DNA of 64,000 nt from Natronococcus sp. AD-5 (GTDB lineage: Archaea > Halobacteriota > Halobacteria > Halobacteriales > Natrialbaceae), in NCBI RefSeq assembly GCF_030734285.1, contig NZ_CP132294.1, positions 3,720,001-3,784,000 on the forward strand. Direction: 5' to 3'. How positions within the stretch are numbered: position 1 is the first letter of the stretch; every line of letters starts with the position of its first letter. The notes below the pieces were generated by a model. The model ran no database searches. It was not told the origin of the DNA and was given only the letters and a program-made list of their open reading frames with translations. Positions 1 through 8,773 of the stretch are shown in pieces. Both the position numbers and the translations under genes were made by a program.

Positions 1-552
1 GTCGTAGACCGCCTCGAGCACCCCCGCGAGTTCATCGCGGTGATCGACGACGAGGATCCCCGAGACCAGCGCCGCGTCCTGTCGGACCCGCTGGGCGATG
101 CCGACGATCTTTCGCGGACCGCTCGCGTCCGCCGTCGACAGCGAGTGCGCCCCGGAGCAGAACGAGTCGTCGGGTTCGCCGCGCTCGAGGTCGACCCCCA
201 GTCCCTCGAGCGCCGCCTCCACGGCCGCCGTCAGTCGCTCGTACCGCGCGTCGGTTCCGCGCCGGAAGTCGTCGATCGGCTCGGCGCGGGCGAACGCGAT
301 CGTCGTCTCGCCGTCGTAGGCGACCGCCCGCCCGCCGACGCTCCGCTCGACCGGCGGGAATCCCCGCTCGCCGGCGGCCTCGCGGGCGCGATCGTACCCC
401 TCGAGTCGGCTATCCCGTCGTCCGAACGCGACCTGGCGGTGGGGAATCCAGACGCGAACGGCGGGCTCGCCGGCCGCGGCGACCTCGAGCAGCCGTTCGC
501 TCGCTTCGCGATCGGCCGCGATCGTCTCCGCGCGGCCCCGAAATACGCGCAT
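1..552 (-). CDS. Lipoate-protein ligase A family protein (3' part outside window)
   Basis: The minus-strand frame starts at an ATG (552-550) and stays open to base 1, so 184 N-terminal residues are visible and the C-terminus is missing. It begins MRVFRGRAETIAADREASER and contains the biotin/lipoate ligase fold signatures: VGGRAVAYDGETTIAFAR (about 73-90) and a lysine motif PRKIVGIAQRV around residue 148, equivalent to the lipoyl-AMP-binding lysine of LplA. Family members attach lipoate or octanoate to 2-oxoacid dehydrogenase or GcvH lipoyl domains in the cytoplasm. The 66-bp gap to the divergent gene at 619 presumably holds both promoters. LplA, LipM-like and other cofactor ligases of the fold cannot be separated from this half alone. 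Confidence 0.85.
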   Translation of the reverse strand, partial: MRVFRGRAETIAADREASERLLEVAAAGEPAVRVWIPHRQVAFGRRDSRLEGYDRAREAAGERGFPPVERSVGGRAVAYDGETTIAFARAEPIDDFRRGTDARYERLTAAVEAALEGLGVDLERGEPDDSFCSGAHSLSTADASGPRKIVGIAQRVRQDAALVSGILVVDHRDELAGVLEAVYD

Positions 553-618
553 ACGAGGGAGCGTTCGGGTCGATGCACCTAAACGCTCCCGCTGCGGAGT
601 CGAACGCGAAAGGTATCG

Positions 619-1494
619 ATGGCCGTCACCCTACCCGAATCGCTGCTCGCCCGGTACGAGCGCTTCTCGCTGTACAACTCGCCCTACCGCGCCCACGACG
701 GCGGCTGCGCGATCGACTGCTATCCCGGCACCCTGACCGACGGGCGGACGACCGCCGCCCCGAGTCCCGTCTCGGGCACCGTCCGCGAGACGAAGACCGT
801 CCGCGCGCCGCCGAAACCCTACGCGCCCGAGCACGACCACCTGATCCTCGTCGACTGCGAGGGGCCGGCCGGACTCGAGGGGCTGATCGCTCGCGTGTTG
901 CACGTCGAACCGAGCGTCGAGGCCGGCGATCGGATCGGCGCCGGCGACTCGCTCGGTACGCTCGTCCGCGCGGGCTTTTTCGCCCCGTGGGTCGACAACC
1001 ACCTCCACGTCGGCTTCCGCGAACTCGAGCAGAATCCGCACCGGGCCTCGGGGTCGCTTCCGCTCGAGCCGGACGTCGAGATCGAACCGCTCGCGTGGAA
1101 CGGCACCGGTACGGTCGTCGCGACGGGCGACACCTACGCCGTGCTCGACGCGCCGACACACCCCGATCCCGGCGAGACGTTCGTCGGCGTCGAAGCCGAC
1201 GGGGGCGGCGTCCTCGACGGCGGCCTGCCGCACTACGACGGCGGCGGCCTGCTCGGACCCGACGGCGCGCTCGAGGGACCGATCTCCCTGAACGGGGATC
1301 GACTCGGCGTCGCCGACGGCCGGACGATCGCCTGGGACGACGTGACCGTCACCGCGAACGGCGAGTCGGTGACCGGGCTGTCGCTGTTCTGCGCTCGAGA
1401 CGCCGACTTCGGCGCGAAGCTGATCTGCCCGGATCGGGCGTTTTCGGTCGGTGATACGGTCGACGTGTCCGTCTCTTCCGGCCCGGATTCGTAG
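619..1494 (+). CDS. Haloarchaeal protein with M23-like (duplicated hybrid motif) fold
   Basis: This is a 291-aa soluble protein without signal peptide. Residues 48-135 look like the beta-barrel shared by M23 peptidases and lipoyl-type hybrid motifs: a SPVSGTVRETK strand, then VEAGDRIGAGDSLGTLV, ending in HLHVGF (128-133), which resembles the HxH of M23 peptidases. The usual N-terminal HxxxD zinc ligands are not obvious, so peptidase activity is doubtful. The C-terminal 150 residues are beta-rich and unrecognised. The ATG at 619 is the only sensible start. It is divergent from the lipoate ligase gene. The fold assignment is an inference from motifs. Confidence 0.7.
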   Translation: MAVTLPESLLARYERFSLYNSPYRAHDGGCAIDCYPGTLTDGRTTAAPSPVSGTVRETKTVRAPPKPYAPEHDHLILVDCEGPAGLEGLIARVLHVEPSVEAGDRIGAGDSLGTLVRAGFFAPWVDNHLHVGFRELEQNPHRASGSLPLEPDVEIEPLAWNGTGTVVATGDTYAVLDAPTHPDPGETFVGVEADGGGVLDGGLPHYDGGGLLGPDGALEGPISLNGDRLGVADGRTIAWDDVTVTANGESVTGLSLFCARDADFGAKLICPDRAFSVGDTVDVSVSSGPDS

Positions 1495-1593
1495 CGACGA
1501 GCGCGGCCCCGGCGTACGTTCACGTCGGGACGACTGTCGACTTGTCGTTTAGAGCACATTAATGTCGAGGCGCCCGTAGTCTGGGGCGCGAGG

Positions 1594-2256
1594 ATGGTCG
1601 TAATCCTTCAGTTTCGAACGCCCGTCGTCGACTCCGAATTCGGCGAGGCGCTTCGAGTGCAGGACGGGGCTTCCATCGAACTCGAGACGCTCGTTCCGAG
1701 CGGAAGGCGATCGATCCCGTTCTTCTGGATCTACGCTGCGCCGCCGGAGCCGATCGTCGACTCCCTCAGCGGCCACGGGTCGGTCGAGCGCGTCGAAATC
1801 GTCGATCGCATCGCCGACGCGACGCTCGTCGCGATCGAGTGGCGTCCCGAATCCGACACCGTGTTCCAGGACATCGAGGTCTGCGACGGGCAGATTCTCC
1901 GAGCGGTTTGTCAGGACGACCACTGGGAGTTCAGCGTTCGCTTTCCCGATCACGAGAACCTCTCGGCGTTCAGAGAACGCTGCGAACGCGACGACGTCGC
2001 CGTTCACGTCCACCGCATCTATCACGGCACCGATCCGGGCGACGATCCGCGGTTCGGCCTGACCACTCTCCAACGGGAGGCACTGGCGCTCGCGGTCGAA
2101 CGCGGCTACTACGACATCCCGCGACGGTGTTCGACCGCCGAGTTGGCCGCGGAACTCGGCATCTCGAGCCAGGCGATGACCGAACGCCTCCGGCGGGCGG
2201 TCGCGAACCTCTCTCGATACACGGTGCTCGCCTCCCGGTCGACGACCGACCGATGA
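1594..2256 (+). CDS. HTH-10 (Bat-type) helix-turn-helix transcriptional regulator
   Basis: This 220-aa protein ends in the bacterio-opsin activator HTH-10 domain (about 152-212). Diagnostic features are LTTLQREALALAVERGYYD, then a Cys/Ser-rich turn, ELAAELGISSQAMTERLRRA and a final NLSRYTVL. The N-terminal 150 residues form the usual sensor-like region without PAS or GAF motifs. Such one-component regulators are abundant in haloarchaea and bind DNA as dimers; the target here is unknown. A short DUF7331-like gene follows 58 bp downstream on the same strand and may be co-transcribed. Confidence 0.88.
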   Translation: MVVILQFRTPVVDSEFGEALRVQDGASIELETLVPSGRRSIPFFWIYAAPPEPIVDSLSGHGSVERVEIVDRIADATLVAIEWRPESDTVFQDIEVCDGQILRAVCQDDHWEFSVRFPDHENLSAFRERCERDDVAVHVHRIYHGTDPGDDPRFGLTTLQREALALAVERGYYDIPRRCSTAELAAELGISSQAMTERLRRAVANLSRYTVLASRSTTDR

Positions 2257-2314
2257 GACCCTTGGTCTATCAGGTCCCCGGATTACCTGAACGGCCGCCG
2301 TATTTTCGTCTGAG

Positions 2315-2497
2315 ATGAGTACCCGTAGCATCGACAACGATCCCGATAGACCCGGCGGGGAGGACGATCACGATCGCTCTCGCGGCGACGAACTCTACGT
2401 GATGTCCGGCGGAACGTACGTCCTCTGTAGCGTCGAATCGCCCTCGACGCAGTGGATCGAAGCCGATTCGGTCGCCGACCTCGAGGAATGGCGATGA
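2315..2497 (+). CDS. Small acidic haloarchaeal protein (DUF7331-like)
   Basis: This 60-aa protein has an acidic, Asp/Arg-rich N-terminus and a conserved-looking C-terminal half: LYVMSGGTYVLCSVESPSTQWIEADSVADLEEWR (quoted in part: the core is GGTYVLCS and QWIEADS). The pattern matches a widespread small haloarchaeal family (I believe DUF7331) of unknown function. The ATG at 2315 follows the preceding stop by 58 bp. No cysteine pair or membrane segment is present. Confidence 0.7.
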   Translation: MSTRSIDNDPDRPGGEDDHDRSRGDELYVMSGGTYVLCSVESPSTQWIEADSVADLEEWR

Positions 2498-2573
2498 ACG
2501 GTCAGCGGCCGCTGTAGCGCGCTAATTCGACGGGCGTCGCTTTCCGTCCGTGAGCCCGCCTCGAAAAACGGCG

Positions 2574-2825
2574 TCAGTCTGCCGTCCGTTCTGCTTCGGA
2601 TTCGACCTCGGTATCGCGCTCGGCGTCCGACTTCGAGGCGGTTCGAATCTCGTCGAGTTCTTGTTCGACCTGAACGCGTCCCTTCTGGAATTCGCCCATC
2701 GACTCGCCGGCGGCGCGAGCGAGTCCGGGGAGCTTCGCCGAACCGAACAGCAGGACGGCGATGAAGAAGATGATGAGCAGTTCGGGCCCACCGGGCATCA
2801 TGAATAGCGGTACTGTGGAACTCAT
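2574..2825 (-). CDS. tatA: Sec-independent protein translocase TatA
   Basis: The product is 83 aa. Residues 12-28 form a single membrane helix (PELLIIFFIAVLLFGSAKL) that ends in the FG-x-x-KLP hinge, followed by the amphipathic helix LARAAGESMGEFQKG and a charged Glu/Asp/Ser tail. This is the TatA/E architecture and length. In haloarchaea most secreted proteins use the Tat route; two such substrates (Tat or lipobox signals) are encoded in this window. No tatC lies nearby. TatA versus TatB/E roles cannot be told from sequence. Confidence 0.93.
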   Translation of the reverse strand: MSSTVPLFMMPGGPELLIIFFIAVLLFGSAKLPGLARAAGESMGEFQKGRVQVEQELDEIRTASKSDAERDTEVESEAERTAD

Positions 2826-3097
2826 CGCGAACGCAGATACGCCTCGAGAGGAGTTAAACTAGAAACCTGAGGCGGCCGGTCTCGGCGGCCGTCGCTCGCG
2901 TACCGAAACGCGCCTGCCTATCGCTCCTGCAGCGTCTCGCCGTCGACCACGCGAACCGAGAAACGGCGGCGTCTCCGTCAGCCTCCGGACGGGAACGCGA
3001 CGACCTCTCTCGGGTTCCGTAAACCCCTTCCGTAGACTGAAATCCGGATTCGAACGTGGCCGACCCCGACCTCGCGGTCCGACCGCCGTGGCCCGGC

Positions 3098-3550
3098 CTA
3101 CTTCCGACGCTCGCGGTGGCGTTCCTTCGCTCGCCGGTAAGTCTCGTCTTCCCGGACCCGTTCCCAGTAGGACTCGAAGACGAGCGCCGCTGCGCGTTTA
3201 TCCTTGTCGGCCCACCGCTCCGGCTCGCGTTCGTTCCCGTCGGCGTCGTACTTCCGTCCGCCGGGATACTTCGCGTAGCGCATGGCTCGAGTGTATCCCA
3301 TCTGGAGGTACTTCCGGGCCATGTCCATCCCCGGGAACTCGTCGTTCTCGCGGTACCGTTCGTACCGCTCGTAGATCGCTTCGGCCGACTCTCGAGCACT
3401 CTCTTCGTCCGCGTACGACCACAGCGGCAGCAGTTCGCTCTTGTACGGTTCGACTTTGAAGACACCTTCCTCGCCGCGGCCGATTTCGTACTCGTCTGGC
3501 CGTTCGCGGAAGTCGATGTCGTACTCGGGTCCGTCGGAGTCGTCAGCCAT
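3098..3550 (-). CDS. DUF4385 family protein
   Basis: This is a 150-aa soluble protein taken from the internal ATG at 3550 (MADDSDGPEYDIDFRERP). An upstream ATG at 3583 would add 11 poorly conserved residues. The motif chain RPDEYEIGRGEEGVFKVEPYKSELLP, DMARKFLQMGYTR-like (here DMARKYLQMGYTRAMRYA) and GGRKYD is characteristic of DUF4385, a family found in bacteria, archaea and phages with no assigned function. It stands alone between TatA and a divergent thioesterase gene. The 270 bp between this gene and tatA show nothing recognisable. Confidence 0.85.
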   Translation of the reverse strand: MADDSDGPEYDIDFRERPDEYEIGRGEEGVFKVEPYKSELLPLWSYADEESARESAEAIYERYERYRENDEFPGMDMARKYLQMGYTRAMRYAKYPGGRKYDADGNEREPERWADKDKRAAALVFESYWERVREDETYRRAKERHRERRK

Positions 3551-3649
3551 CGTCGGTATCGTGTGAACGCCCTCGAGGCGCATGAATCCTCGACAACGTG
3601 TAACGCGTAAAGCACAGCGGTAAAGACGGTCGCTGGCGGACGGGTGGGC

Positions 3650-4135
3650 ATGAGCGACGATTCACCGGCCTCGGTCGAGGACGTCGACGACATCGCGCGG
3701 TTCCTCCAGAGCTACATCGACGAGTACCATGAGTTCCTCTCGTGGATCGGGACGAGCGTCGACGACGTCGACGACGGGGCGATGACGCTGTCGATCCCCT
3801 ACGACGAGAAACTGACGAACATCCGGCCCTACGCCGGCGAGGAGCAGCGTCCCGACATCCACGGCGGGATCGCCGCGACCCTCATCGACACCGTCGGCGG
3901 GTTCGCGATCCAGACGGCCCTCGAGAATCCGCTCTCGACCGGCGTCGCGACGATCAACTTAAACGTCAACTACCTCCGGCCGGCGACGGGCGACCTCACG
4001 GCGACGGCGGAGGTCGTCCGCGCCGGTTCGACCGTCGGCGTCAGCGAGGTCACCGTCGAGAGCACGACGCCGGACGGCGAGACGAAGGCGGTCGCGACCG
4101 GCCAGGGATCGTACCGGATCTTCCGGTCCGACTGA
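3650..4135 (+). CDS. PaaI-type hotdog thioesterase
   Basis: This 161-aa protein has the hotdog-fold pattern of PaaI/YbgC-like thioesterases: GIAATLIDTVGGFAIQT, ATINLNVNYLRPATGDLTATAEVVRAGSTVGVSEVTV. The acidic/His catalytic neighbourhood is HGGIAATLIDTVGG, where the Asp sits at the position used by PaaI enzymes. These cytosolic enzymes hydrolyse acyl-CoA thioesters; the substrate is not predictable. I prefer ATG 3650 over the GTG at 3644, only two codons upstream. Confidence 0.88.
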   Translation: MSDDSPASVEDVDDIARFLQSYIDEYHEFLSWIGTSVDDVDDGAMTLSIPYDEKLTNIRPYAGEEQRPDIHGGIAATLIDTVGGFAIQTALENPLSTGVATINLNVNYLRPATGDLTATAEVVRAGSTVGVSEVTVESTTPDGETKAVATGQGSYRIFRSD

Positions 4136-4162
4136 GGGGCGGTCCTCGTCGACCGGGACGTC

Positions 4163-4333
4163 TCAGTCGACCGTCCGCTCGGCCTCGGCGTGCGGCGGTT
4201 CTCCCTCCGCTGCGGTGCCGCCGGCTCGAGAGACGCGCCAGAGCCGCCAGTGGAGCGAGAGTCCGATCGCCGCGACGACGAGGAAGTAGAGGTAGATCGC
4301 CGTTTCCACGGCGGCAGGGACCGATTCGAGCAT
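4163..4333 (-). CDS. Small single-pass membrane protein
   Basis: This 56-aa protein starts at ATG 4333 (MLESVPAAVETAIYLYFLVVAAIGL) and stops at 4163. One strong membrane helix spans about residues 9-27, followed by a basic stretch HWRLWRVSR and an acidic, Ala/Glu-rich tail. It lies about 100 bp downstream of another small membrane protein on the same strand, with a TATA-like AT stretch (cttttatacgg at 4386) between them. Function unknown. GC3 bias and hydrophobicity support coding, but it is short. Confidence 0.6.
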   Translation of the reverse strand: MLESVPAAVETAIYLYFLVVAAIGLSLHWRLWRVSRAGGTAAEGEPPHAEAERTVD

Positions 4334-4437
4334 CGGTGGAGACCTGGTACCTGGGCTGCATACAGGTGCGCCTTCACACGGGCACGCTTTTATACGGCCG
4401 GTCGCCCGCGACGGGTCACCGAGCGCTCCGAGCGCCG

Positions 4438-4614
4438 CTATCGCTCCGAGTCGTCGCTCGAGGAGACCATCCAGTACCGGGCGCCAAGGTAGACCACGAC
4501 GAGCGCGAACGTGACGGCGAACAGGGGGGCGCCGTCTTCCACCGCGTACACCATCGCGAGCGCGTTCAATCCGATGCCGAGCAGGTACACCGAGCGCAGT
4601 CGGCGGTCGTTCAC
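4438..4614 (-). CDS. Small two-helix membrane protein
   Basis: This 58-aa protein begins at GTG 4614, because an in-frame TGA at 4623-4621 leaves no earlier ATG. Two hydrophobic stretches (VYLLGIGLNALAMVYAV and APLFAVTFALVVVYLGA) are followed by RYWMVSSSDDSER. The hairpin arrangement with a charged tail is common among uncharacterised haloarchaeal small membrane proteins. It is followed by the small gene at 4333. Function unknown. Confidence 0.6.
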   Translation of the reverse strand: MNDRRLRSVYLLGIGLNALAMVYAVEDGAPLFAVTFALVVVYLGARYWMVSSSDDSER

Positions 4615-4834
4615 GGCCGCTCACGCTCCTCGCGTCGACCGGACGAACTCCGTCCGGCCGCTGCTCGCTCGAGCTCCGGTCCCCGACGCCTCGTTCGGTT
4701 CATCACGGTGGACTAGCGGGCCGTTCCGAAAAACGCGTTCGGTTCGCGTCCGCGCTCCGGCCGACGACACGACCGACGTCCACTCGACCGCCTCTCCGAC
4801 GGCGGGATAGACGCGAGTCTGCGACGACGCGTCG

Positions 4835-5413
4835 TCACCCGGACCCGAATTCGAGGTCGTCGCCGTCGACGACTTCGCCGAACAGCCACTCGGCGTGCTC
4901 CAGGGCGTACTCGCGGTGTTCGTCCTCGATCGAGCCGATGCAGTCCTCGACGAGGAGCGGTCGAAAGTCCCGCAGCCCGGCGCTGCCGCCGGTGTGGAGC
5001 ACGCAGACGTTCGCGAGGGTGCCGCAGATGACCAGATCGCGGATGCCGCGCGCGTTCAGCCACCCCTCGAGTTCGGTGTTGTAGAACGCGTCGTAGGTGT
5101 GTTTCTCGACGACGTGATCGTCTTCCAGAACCGCGAGCTCCTCGACGATCTCTGCCTCCCAGGAGTCCTCGAGGACGTGCTCGCCCCACTGTTCGAACTC
5201 GTTGTAGTAGTAGGCCTCGTCGAACTGCTCGGGCGGGTGGACGTCCCGCGTGAAGATCACCTGCGCGCCGGCCTCGCGGGCGCGCTCGACGAGGGTCGCG
5301 ACCGGCTCGATGACCGCTTCGCTGCCCGGTGCGTACAGAGTGCCGTCGGGATGGCAGAAGCCGTTTTGCATGTCGACGACCACGACCGCGGTGTTCGCTG
5401 GCTCGAGGTGCAT
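4835..5413 (-). CDS. Cysteine hydrolase of the nicotinamidase/isochorismatase family
   Basis: The product is 192 aa from ATG 5413 (MHLEPANTAVVVVDMQNGFC). The catalytic triad of the family is visible: Asp14 in VVDMQ, Lys104 in VVEKHTYDAF, and Cys137 in GTLANVCVLHT with the preceding cis-peptide region. Nicotinamidase converts nicotinamide to nicotinate in NAD salvage. A nicotinate phosphoribosyltransferase lies 3.4 kb away at 8774, which supports that role. Isochorismatase-type hydrolases share all these motifs, so substrate identity is inferred. Confidence 0.85.
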   Translation of the reverse strand: MHLEPANTAVVVVDMQNGFCHPDGTLYAPGSEAVIEPVATLVERAREAGAQVIFTRDVHPPEQFDEAYYYNEFEQWGEHVLEDSWEAEIVEELAVLEDDHVVEKHTYDAFYNTELEGWLNARGIRDLVICGTLANVCVLHTGGSAGLRDFRPLLVEDCIGSIEDEHREYALEHAEWLFGEVVDGDDLEFGSG

Positions 5414-5513
5414 GTTCGAACGTAGGGTGGCCAACGCAAAAACGTTCGCGCGGCCGACATTCGATCGCCGTGCTTTTTATCCGCGCTTTCTTATTGGTCC
5501 CTATCCATTGCGA

Positions 5514-7232
5514 ATGAACCCGACCCGAACGCGTCTGCTCGTCGTCCTCGTCGCGGTACCGTCGCTCCTGATCGTGGCGGCGGCCGGCGGCGCCGTTCCG
5601 GGAGTGCTCTCGGACGGCTCGAGCGCCACCGAAAACGGCGAGCCGGCCGCCGCCGACCGTCCGGCCGACCCCACCACCGAGGATACCGTCGGCTACGTCG
5701 AGGGGTACTGGTACGACGACGAACTCCCCGTCGACGAACGAGAAGACGGCGTCGTCGAGGACGACGAACTCGAGGCGGTCGTCTACCGGTCGATGGCCCG
5801 CGTCGAGGTGATTCGCGGACTGACGTTCGAGGACGACGTTCCGGTCGAGGTCGTCTCGCGCGAGGAGTACCGGGAGAACGACGACACGTTCCTCGACGAC
5901 GCCGGCGACGAGGAGCGGCTCCAGCTGAACGTCAACACGGAGGCGCTGTTCGCGGTCGACCGGAACACCGACGCCACCGACGAGCAGGAGGCCCTCTACG
6001 GCGGCGCCGTCGACGGCTACTACGAGCCGAGCACCGATCAGGTCGTCATCGTCTCCGAGAACCCGGAGACGCCCGAACTGAACGAGGTCGTCCTCGGCCA
6101 CGAACTGCTCCACGCCCTCCAGGACCAGCACTTCGACCTGGCGTCGTACGAGCGGGAGACGATCGACCAGGACAACGCCAAGAACGGCCTCGTCGAGGGC
6201 GACGCCGTCCGGGTCGAAACCGAGTACGAGGACCGCTGCGCCGCCGAGTGGGACTGCACCCTCCCCGACGGCGGGGCGACGGCGCCGCCGGATCTCAACT
6301 GGGTCATGTACACGACGATCTTCCAGCCGTACAACGACGGTCCCGACTACGTCGGTCACCTGCTCGAGCAGAGCCAGGCGCAAAGTGCCTCGAGCGACTC
6401 GACCGGCGAGGGAAGCGAGCCGGGAGAGCGGGACGACTGGGACGCCGTCGACGCGGCCTACGACGACCCGCCGGCCAGTAGCTCCGAAGTGATCCGCCCC
6501 GGCGAGGACCGCGAACCCGCCGATATCGAGGTCGAGGACCGCTCGAACGACGAGTGGCGCCAGCTCGAGATCGACGGCGAGGTCGCGAGCGAGACGTACG
6601 GCGAGGCGGGGATGGTCGCGATGTTCGCCGGGGACGCACACGATCGGACCCAGCCGTCGGTGATCGGCCAGGACGACTTCTTCGCCGAGGACCTGCAGGG
6701 GTACGACTACGACCAGCCGTACACCGACGGCTGGGCCGGCGACGAACTGGTCACGTACGTCACCGACGAGGCGACCGAGACGGACGATCCGGCGGCGGCC
6801 GCCGCACACGCCGGCTACGTCTGGGAGACCGAGTGGACCTCGAGCGAGGACGGTCAGCAGTTCGTCGACGGCTACCTGCAGTTGCTCGACCTCCACGACG
6901 CCGAGGCCGTCGACGGCTACCAGGATACCTACGTGATCGACGACGAGTACCCCGGCGCCTACCACGTCGACCGCGACGGCGAGTCGGTGACGATCGTCCG
7001 CGCGCCGTCGGTCGACGAACTCCCGAACGTCGATTCCGGCGCCGCACCCGAAGGCGAAGACACGCTCGAGATCGAGGACGCCGATCCGGAGACGACCGAC
7101 GACGATGGCGGGGACGCGCCCGGTGACGGAAGCAACGCGATCCCCGGCTTCGGGGTTCCCGTTGCGGTCGCGGCCGTCGCCATCGCCTTACTCGCCGGTC
7201 GCGTTCGGAGCGCGGGCCGAGAGCGGCCCTGA
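5514..7232 (+). CDS. Hvo_1808-like surface metalloprotease-like protein with PGF-CTERM anchor
   Basis: This 572-aa protein starts at ATG 5514; an AT-rich box (gctttttatc at 5472) lies about 40 bp upstream. Residues 5-28 are a hydrophobic signal sequence. A zincin motif HELLHALQDQHFD lies at about 196-208, with YRSMARVEVIRGLTFE before it. Repeated acidic segments follow. The C-terminus has IPGFGVP plus a hydrophobic helix and a basic tail (RVRSAGRERP), the PGF-CTERM signal recognised by archaeosortase A. It is therefore expected at the cell surface, lipid-anchored after processing. Proteolysis is inferred from HExxH only. A paralogue follows directly. Confidence 0.88.
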   Translation: MNPTRTRLLVVLVAVPSLLIVAAAGGAVPGVLSDGSSATENGEPAAADRPADPTTEDTVGYVEGYWYDDELPVDEREDGVVEDDELEAVVYRSMARVEVIRGLTFEDDVPVEVVSREEYRENDDTFLDDAGDEERLQLNVNTEALFAVDRNTDATDEQEALYGGAVDGYYEPSTDQVVIVSENPETPELNEVVLGHELLHALQDQHFDLASYERETIDQDNAKNGLVEGDAVRVETEYEDRCAAEWDCTLPDGGATAPPDLNWVMYTTIFQPYNDGPDYVGHLLEQSQAQSASSDSTGEGSEPGERDDWDAVDAAYDDPPASSSEVIRPGEDREPADIEVEDRSNDEWRQLEIDGEVASETYGEAGMVAMFAGDAHDRTQPSVIGQDDFFAEDLQGYDYDQPYTDGWAGDELVTYVTDEATETDDPAAAAAHAGYVWETEWTSSEDGQQFVDGYLQLLDLHDAEAVDGYQDTYVIDDEYPGAYHVDRDGESVTIVRAPSVDELPNVDSGAAPEGEDTLEIEDADPETTDDDGGDAPGDGSNAIPGFGVPVAVAAVAIALLAGRVRSAGRERP

Positions 7233-7279
7233 TCCGCAGCCGACGGATCTTTGCTCCCTCCCTCGAATGTGTGTTGCTG

Positions 7280-8743
7280 ATGCGTCGGGTCACGCCGTTC
7301 GCCGTCGTCGTTCTCGTCGTGCTGTCGGGGTGTGCGCTACCCGCCTCGCCCGATCGGTTCGATACCGACCGCGACCTCGGTCACGTCGGCGACTATTCCC
7401 ACGACGATACCTTCGAGTTCGACGACCAGACGCGCTTCACCGAGGCGCAACTCGAGGCCGTCACGTACCGGTCGATGGCTCGCGTCGAGGTCCTCCGCGG
7501 GCTGAAGTTCGAACACGACGTCGAACTCGAGGTGATCAGCCGGGAGGAGTACCGCGAGCGGCGCGGCGACCGCGCGAACGCGTCGGCGTTCAGGAACGAG
7601 CTCTGGCGCGGCGCGTTCGTCGTCGACGGCGAGACGGACGTCAACCGGGCGTTCGACGACCTCTACGGCGAAGCCGTCCAAGGATACTACTCCGACGACC
7701 GGATCGTGCTCGTCGCCGACGACGCGGACGAGATCCGGATCGATCGGGAGACCCTGGTTCACGAACTGGTTCACGCGCTCCAGGACCAGCACTTCGGGCT
7801 CGAGCGGCGGGGAACCACCGTCGACGACCGTCGGGCCGAGGTCGGCCTGCTCGAGGGCGAGGCGAACTACGTGGCGCACCTGTACGAGCAGCGCTGCGGC
7901 GAGACGTGGCAGTGCACGGCCGACCCCGAGCAGACGTCGGCCGAATTCGACGAGGGGTCGTTCAACCTCGGACTCTTCCTTTCGATCTACGCGCCGTACG
8001 CCGAGGGGCCGTCGTTCGTCGCCCACCTCCACGAGACCGGCGGCTGGGACGCCGTCGACCGCGCGCACGACGAGCGGCCGACGAGCACCTCGCAGGTGAT
8101 CCACCCGGACCGCTACCCCGACACCGATCCCGTCGACGTCGAGGTCCGGGACCGCTCGAGCGACGAGTGGGAGCCGTACGCGGACGACGGCGAGCCTCGA
8201 ACGGAGACGATCGGCGAGGCGACGCTGTTCGGCACCCTCTGGGCGAACGGCGCGATCGATCGGCCGCTCACCGAGGGCGGGACCGAGCTGGCGCCGTACA
8301 ACTACTCGCACCCCGCGACCGAGGGGTGGGCGGGCGATACGTTCCAGGCGTACCGCGACGAGGACGGTCGGACGGCCCACGTCTGGGCGCTCGCCTGGGA
8401 GAGCGACGCCGACGCCGCGGCCTTCGCCGACGCCTACCGGAAGCTGCTCGAGGAGAACGGCGCCGAACCAGTCGCCGATTCCGGCGTGGTCAATACCGGT
8501 GCCGTCATCTACCGGATCGCCGACGACGAGCCCTTCGCCGGCGCGTACCGCGTCACCGTGACGGACGAGACGGTCGAGATCGTCGGTGCCCCCAGCGTCG
8601 ACGATCTCGAGGCGGTCCACGCCGTCGATGACACGCGCTCGCCCGAGGTCGCTGGTACCGCCGGCTCACCGACGACAGCGACGCCAGGCGGACCGTCGAC
8701 CAGTTCCGCGCCGTCGGCCGCGAGCGCAGCGGCAGACGGGTAG
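7280..8743 (+). CDS. Hvo_1808-like lipoprotein, paralogue of the upstream gene
   Basis: This 487-aa protein is clearly homologous to the preceding one. Shared motifs include AVTYRSMARVEVLRGLKFE, HELVHALQDQHFGLE (zincin HExxH at about 161-165), GLLEGEANYV and a common C-terminal GAYRVTV segment. Instead of a PGF-CTERM tail it has an N-terminal lipobox (VVLVVLSGCALP), so it should be a lipoprotein. I chose ATG 7280 over the GTG at 7271 because it puts the charged MRR directly before the hydrophobic core. The tail is Ser/Thr/Ala-rich. The spacing of 47 bp suggests tandem duplication, possibly co-transcribed. Confidence 0.87.
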   Translation: MRRVTPFAVVVLVVLSGCALPASPDRFDTDRDLGHVGDYSHDDTFEFDDQTRFTEAQLEAVTYRSMARVEVLRGLKFEHDVELEVISREEYRERRGDRANASAFRNELWRGAFVVDGETDVNRAFDDLYGEAVQGYYSDDRIVLVADDADEIRIDRETLVHELVHALQDQHFGLERRGTTVDDRRAEVGLLEGEANYVAHLYEQRCGETWQCTADPEQTSAEFDEGSFNLGLFLSIYAPYAEGPSFVAHLHETGGWDAVDRAHDERPTSTSQVIHPDRYPDTDPVDVEVRDRSSDEWEPYADDGEPRTETIGEATLFGTLWANGAIDRPLTEGGTELAPYNYSHPATEGWAGDTFQAYRDEDGRTAHVWALAWESDADAAAFADAYRKLLEENGAEPVADSGVVNTGAVIYRIADDEPFAGAYRVTVTDETVEIVGAPSVDDLEAVHAVDDTRSPEVAGTAGSPTTATPGGPSTSSAPSAASAAADG

Positions 8744-8773
8744 CTTATTTGGCCCCCGACTGAAATCGACGGT

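Noticed and set aside
573-1454. Arg-rich 293-codon plus-strand frame overlapping the M23-like gene
   Set aside because: Composition is nearly half Arg and lies out of frame with the acidic, motif-bearing protein at 619.
4713-6965. A 750-codon open frame on the minus strand opposite the first Hvo_1808-like gene
   Set aside because: It is antisense to a gene with clear motifs, has a Val/Arg/Asp-rich low-complexity composition typical of the complement of GC3-biased codons, and shows no domain. Its first part runs into the real nicotinamidase gene in another frame.
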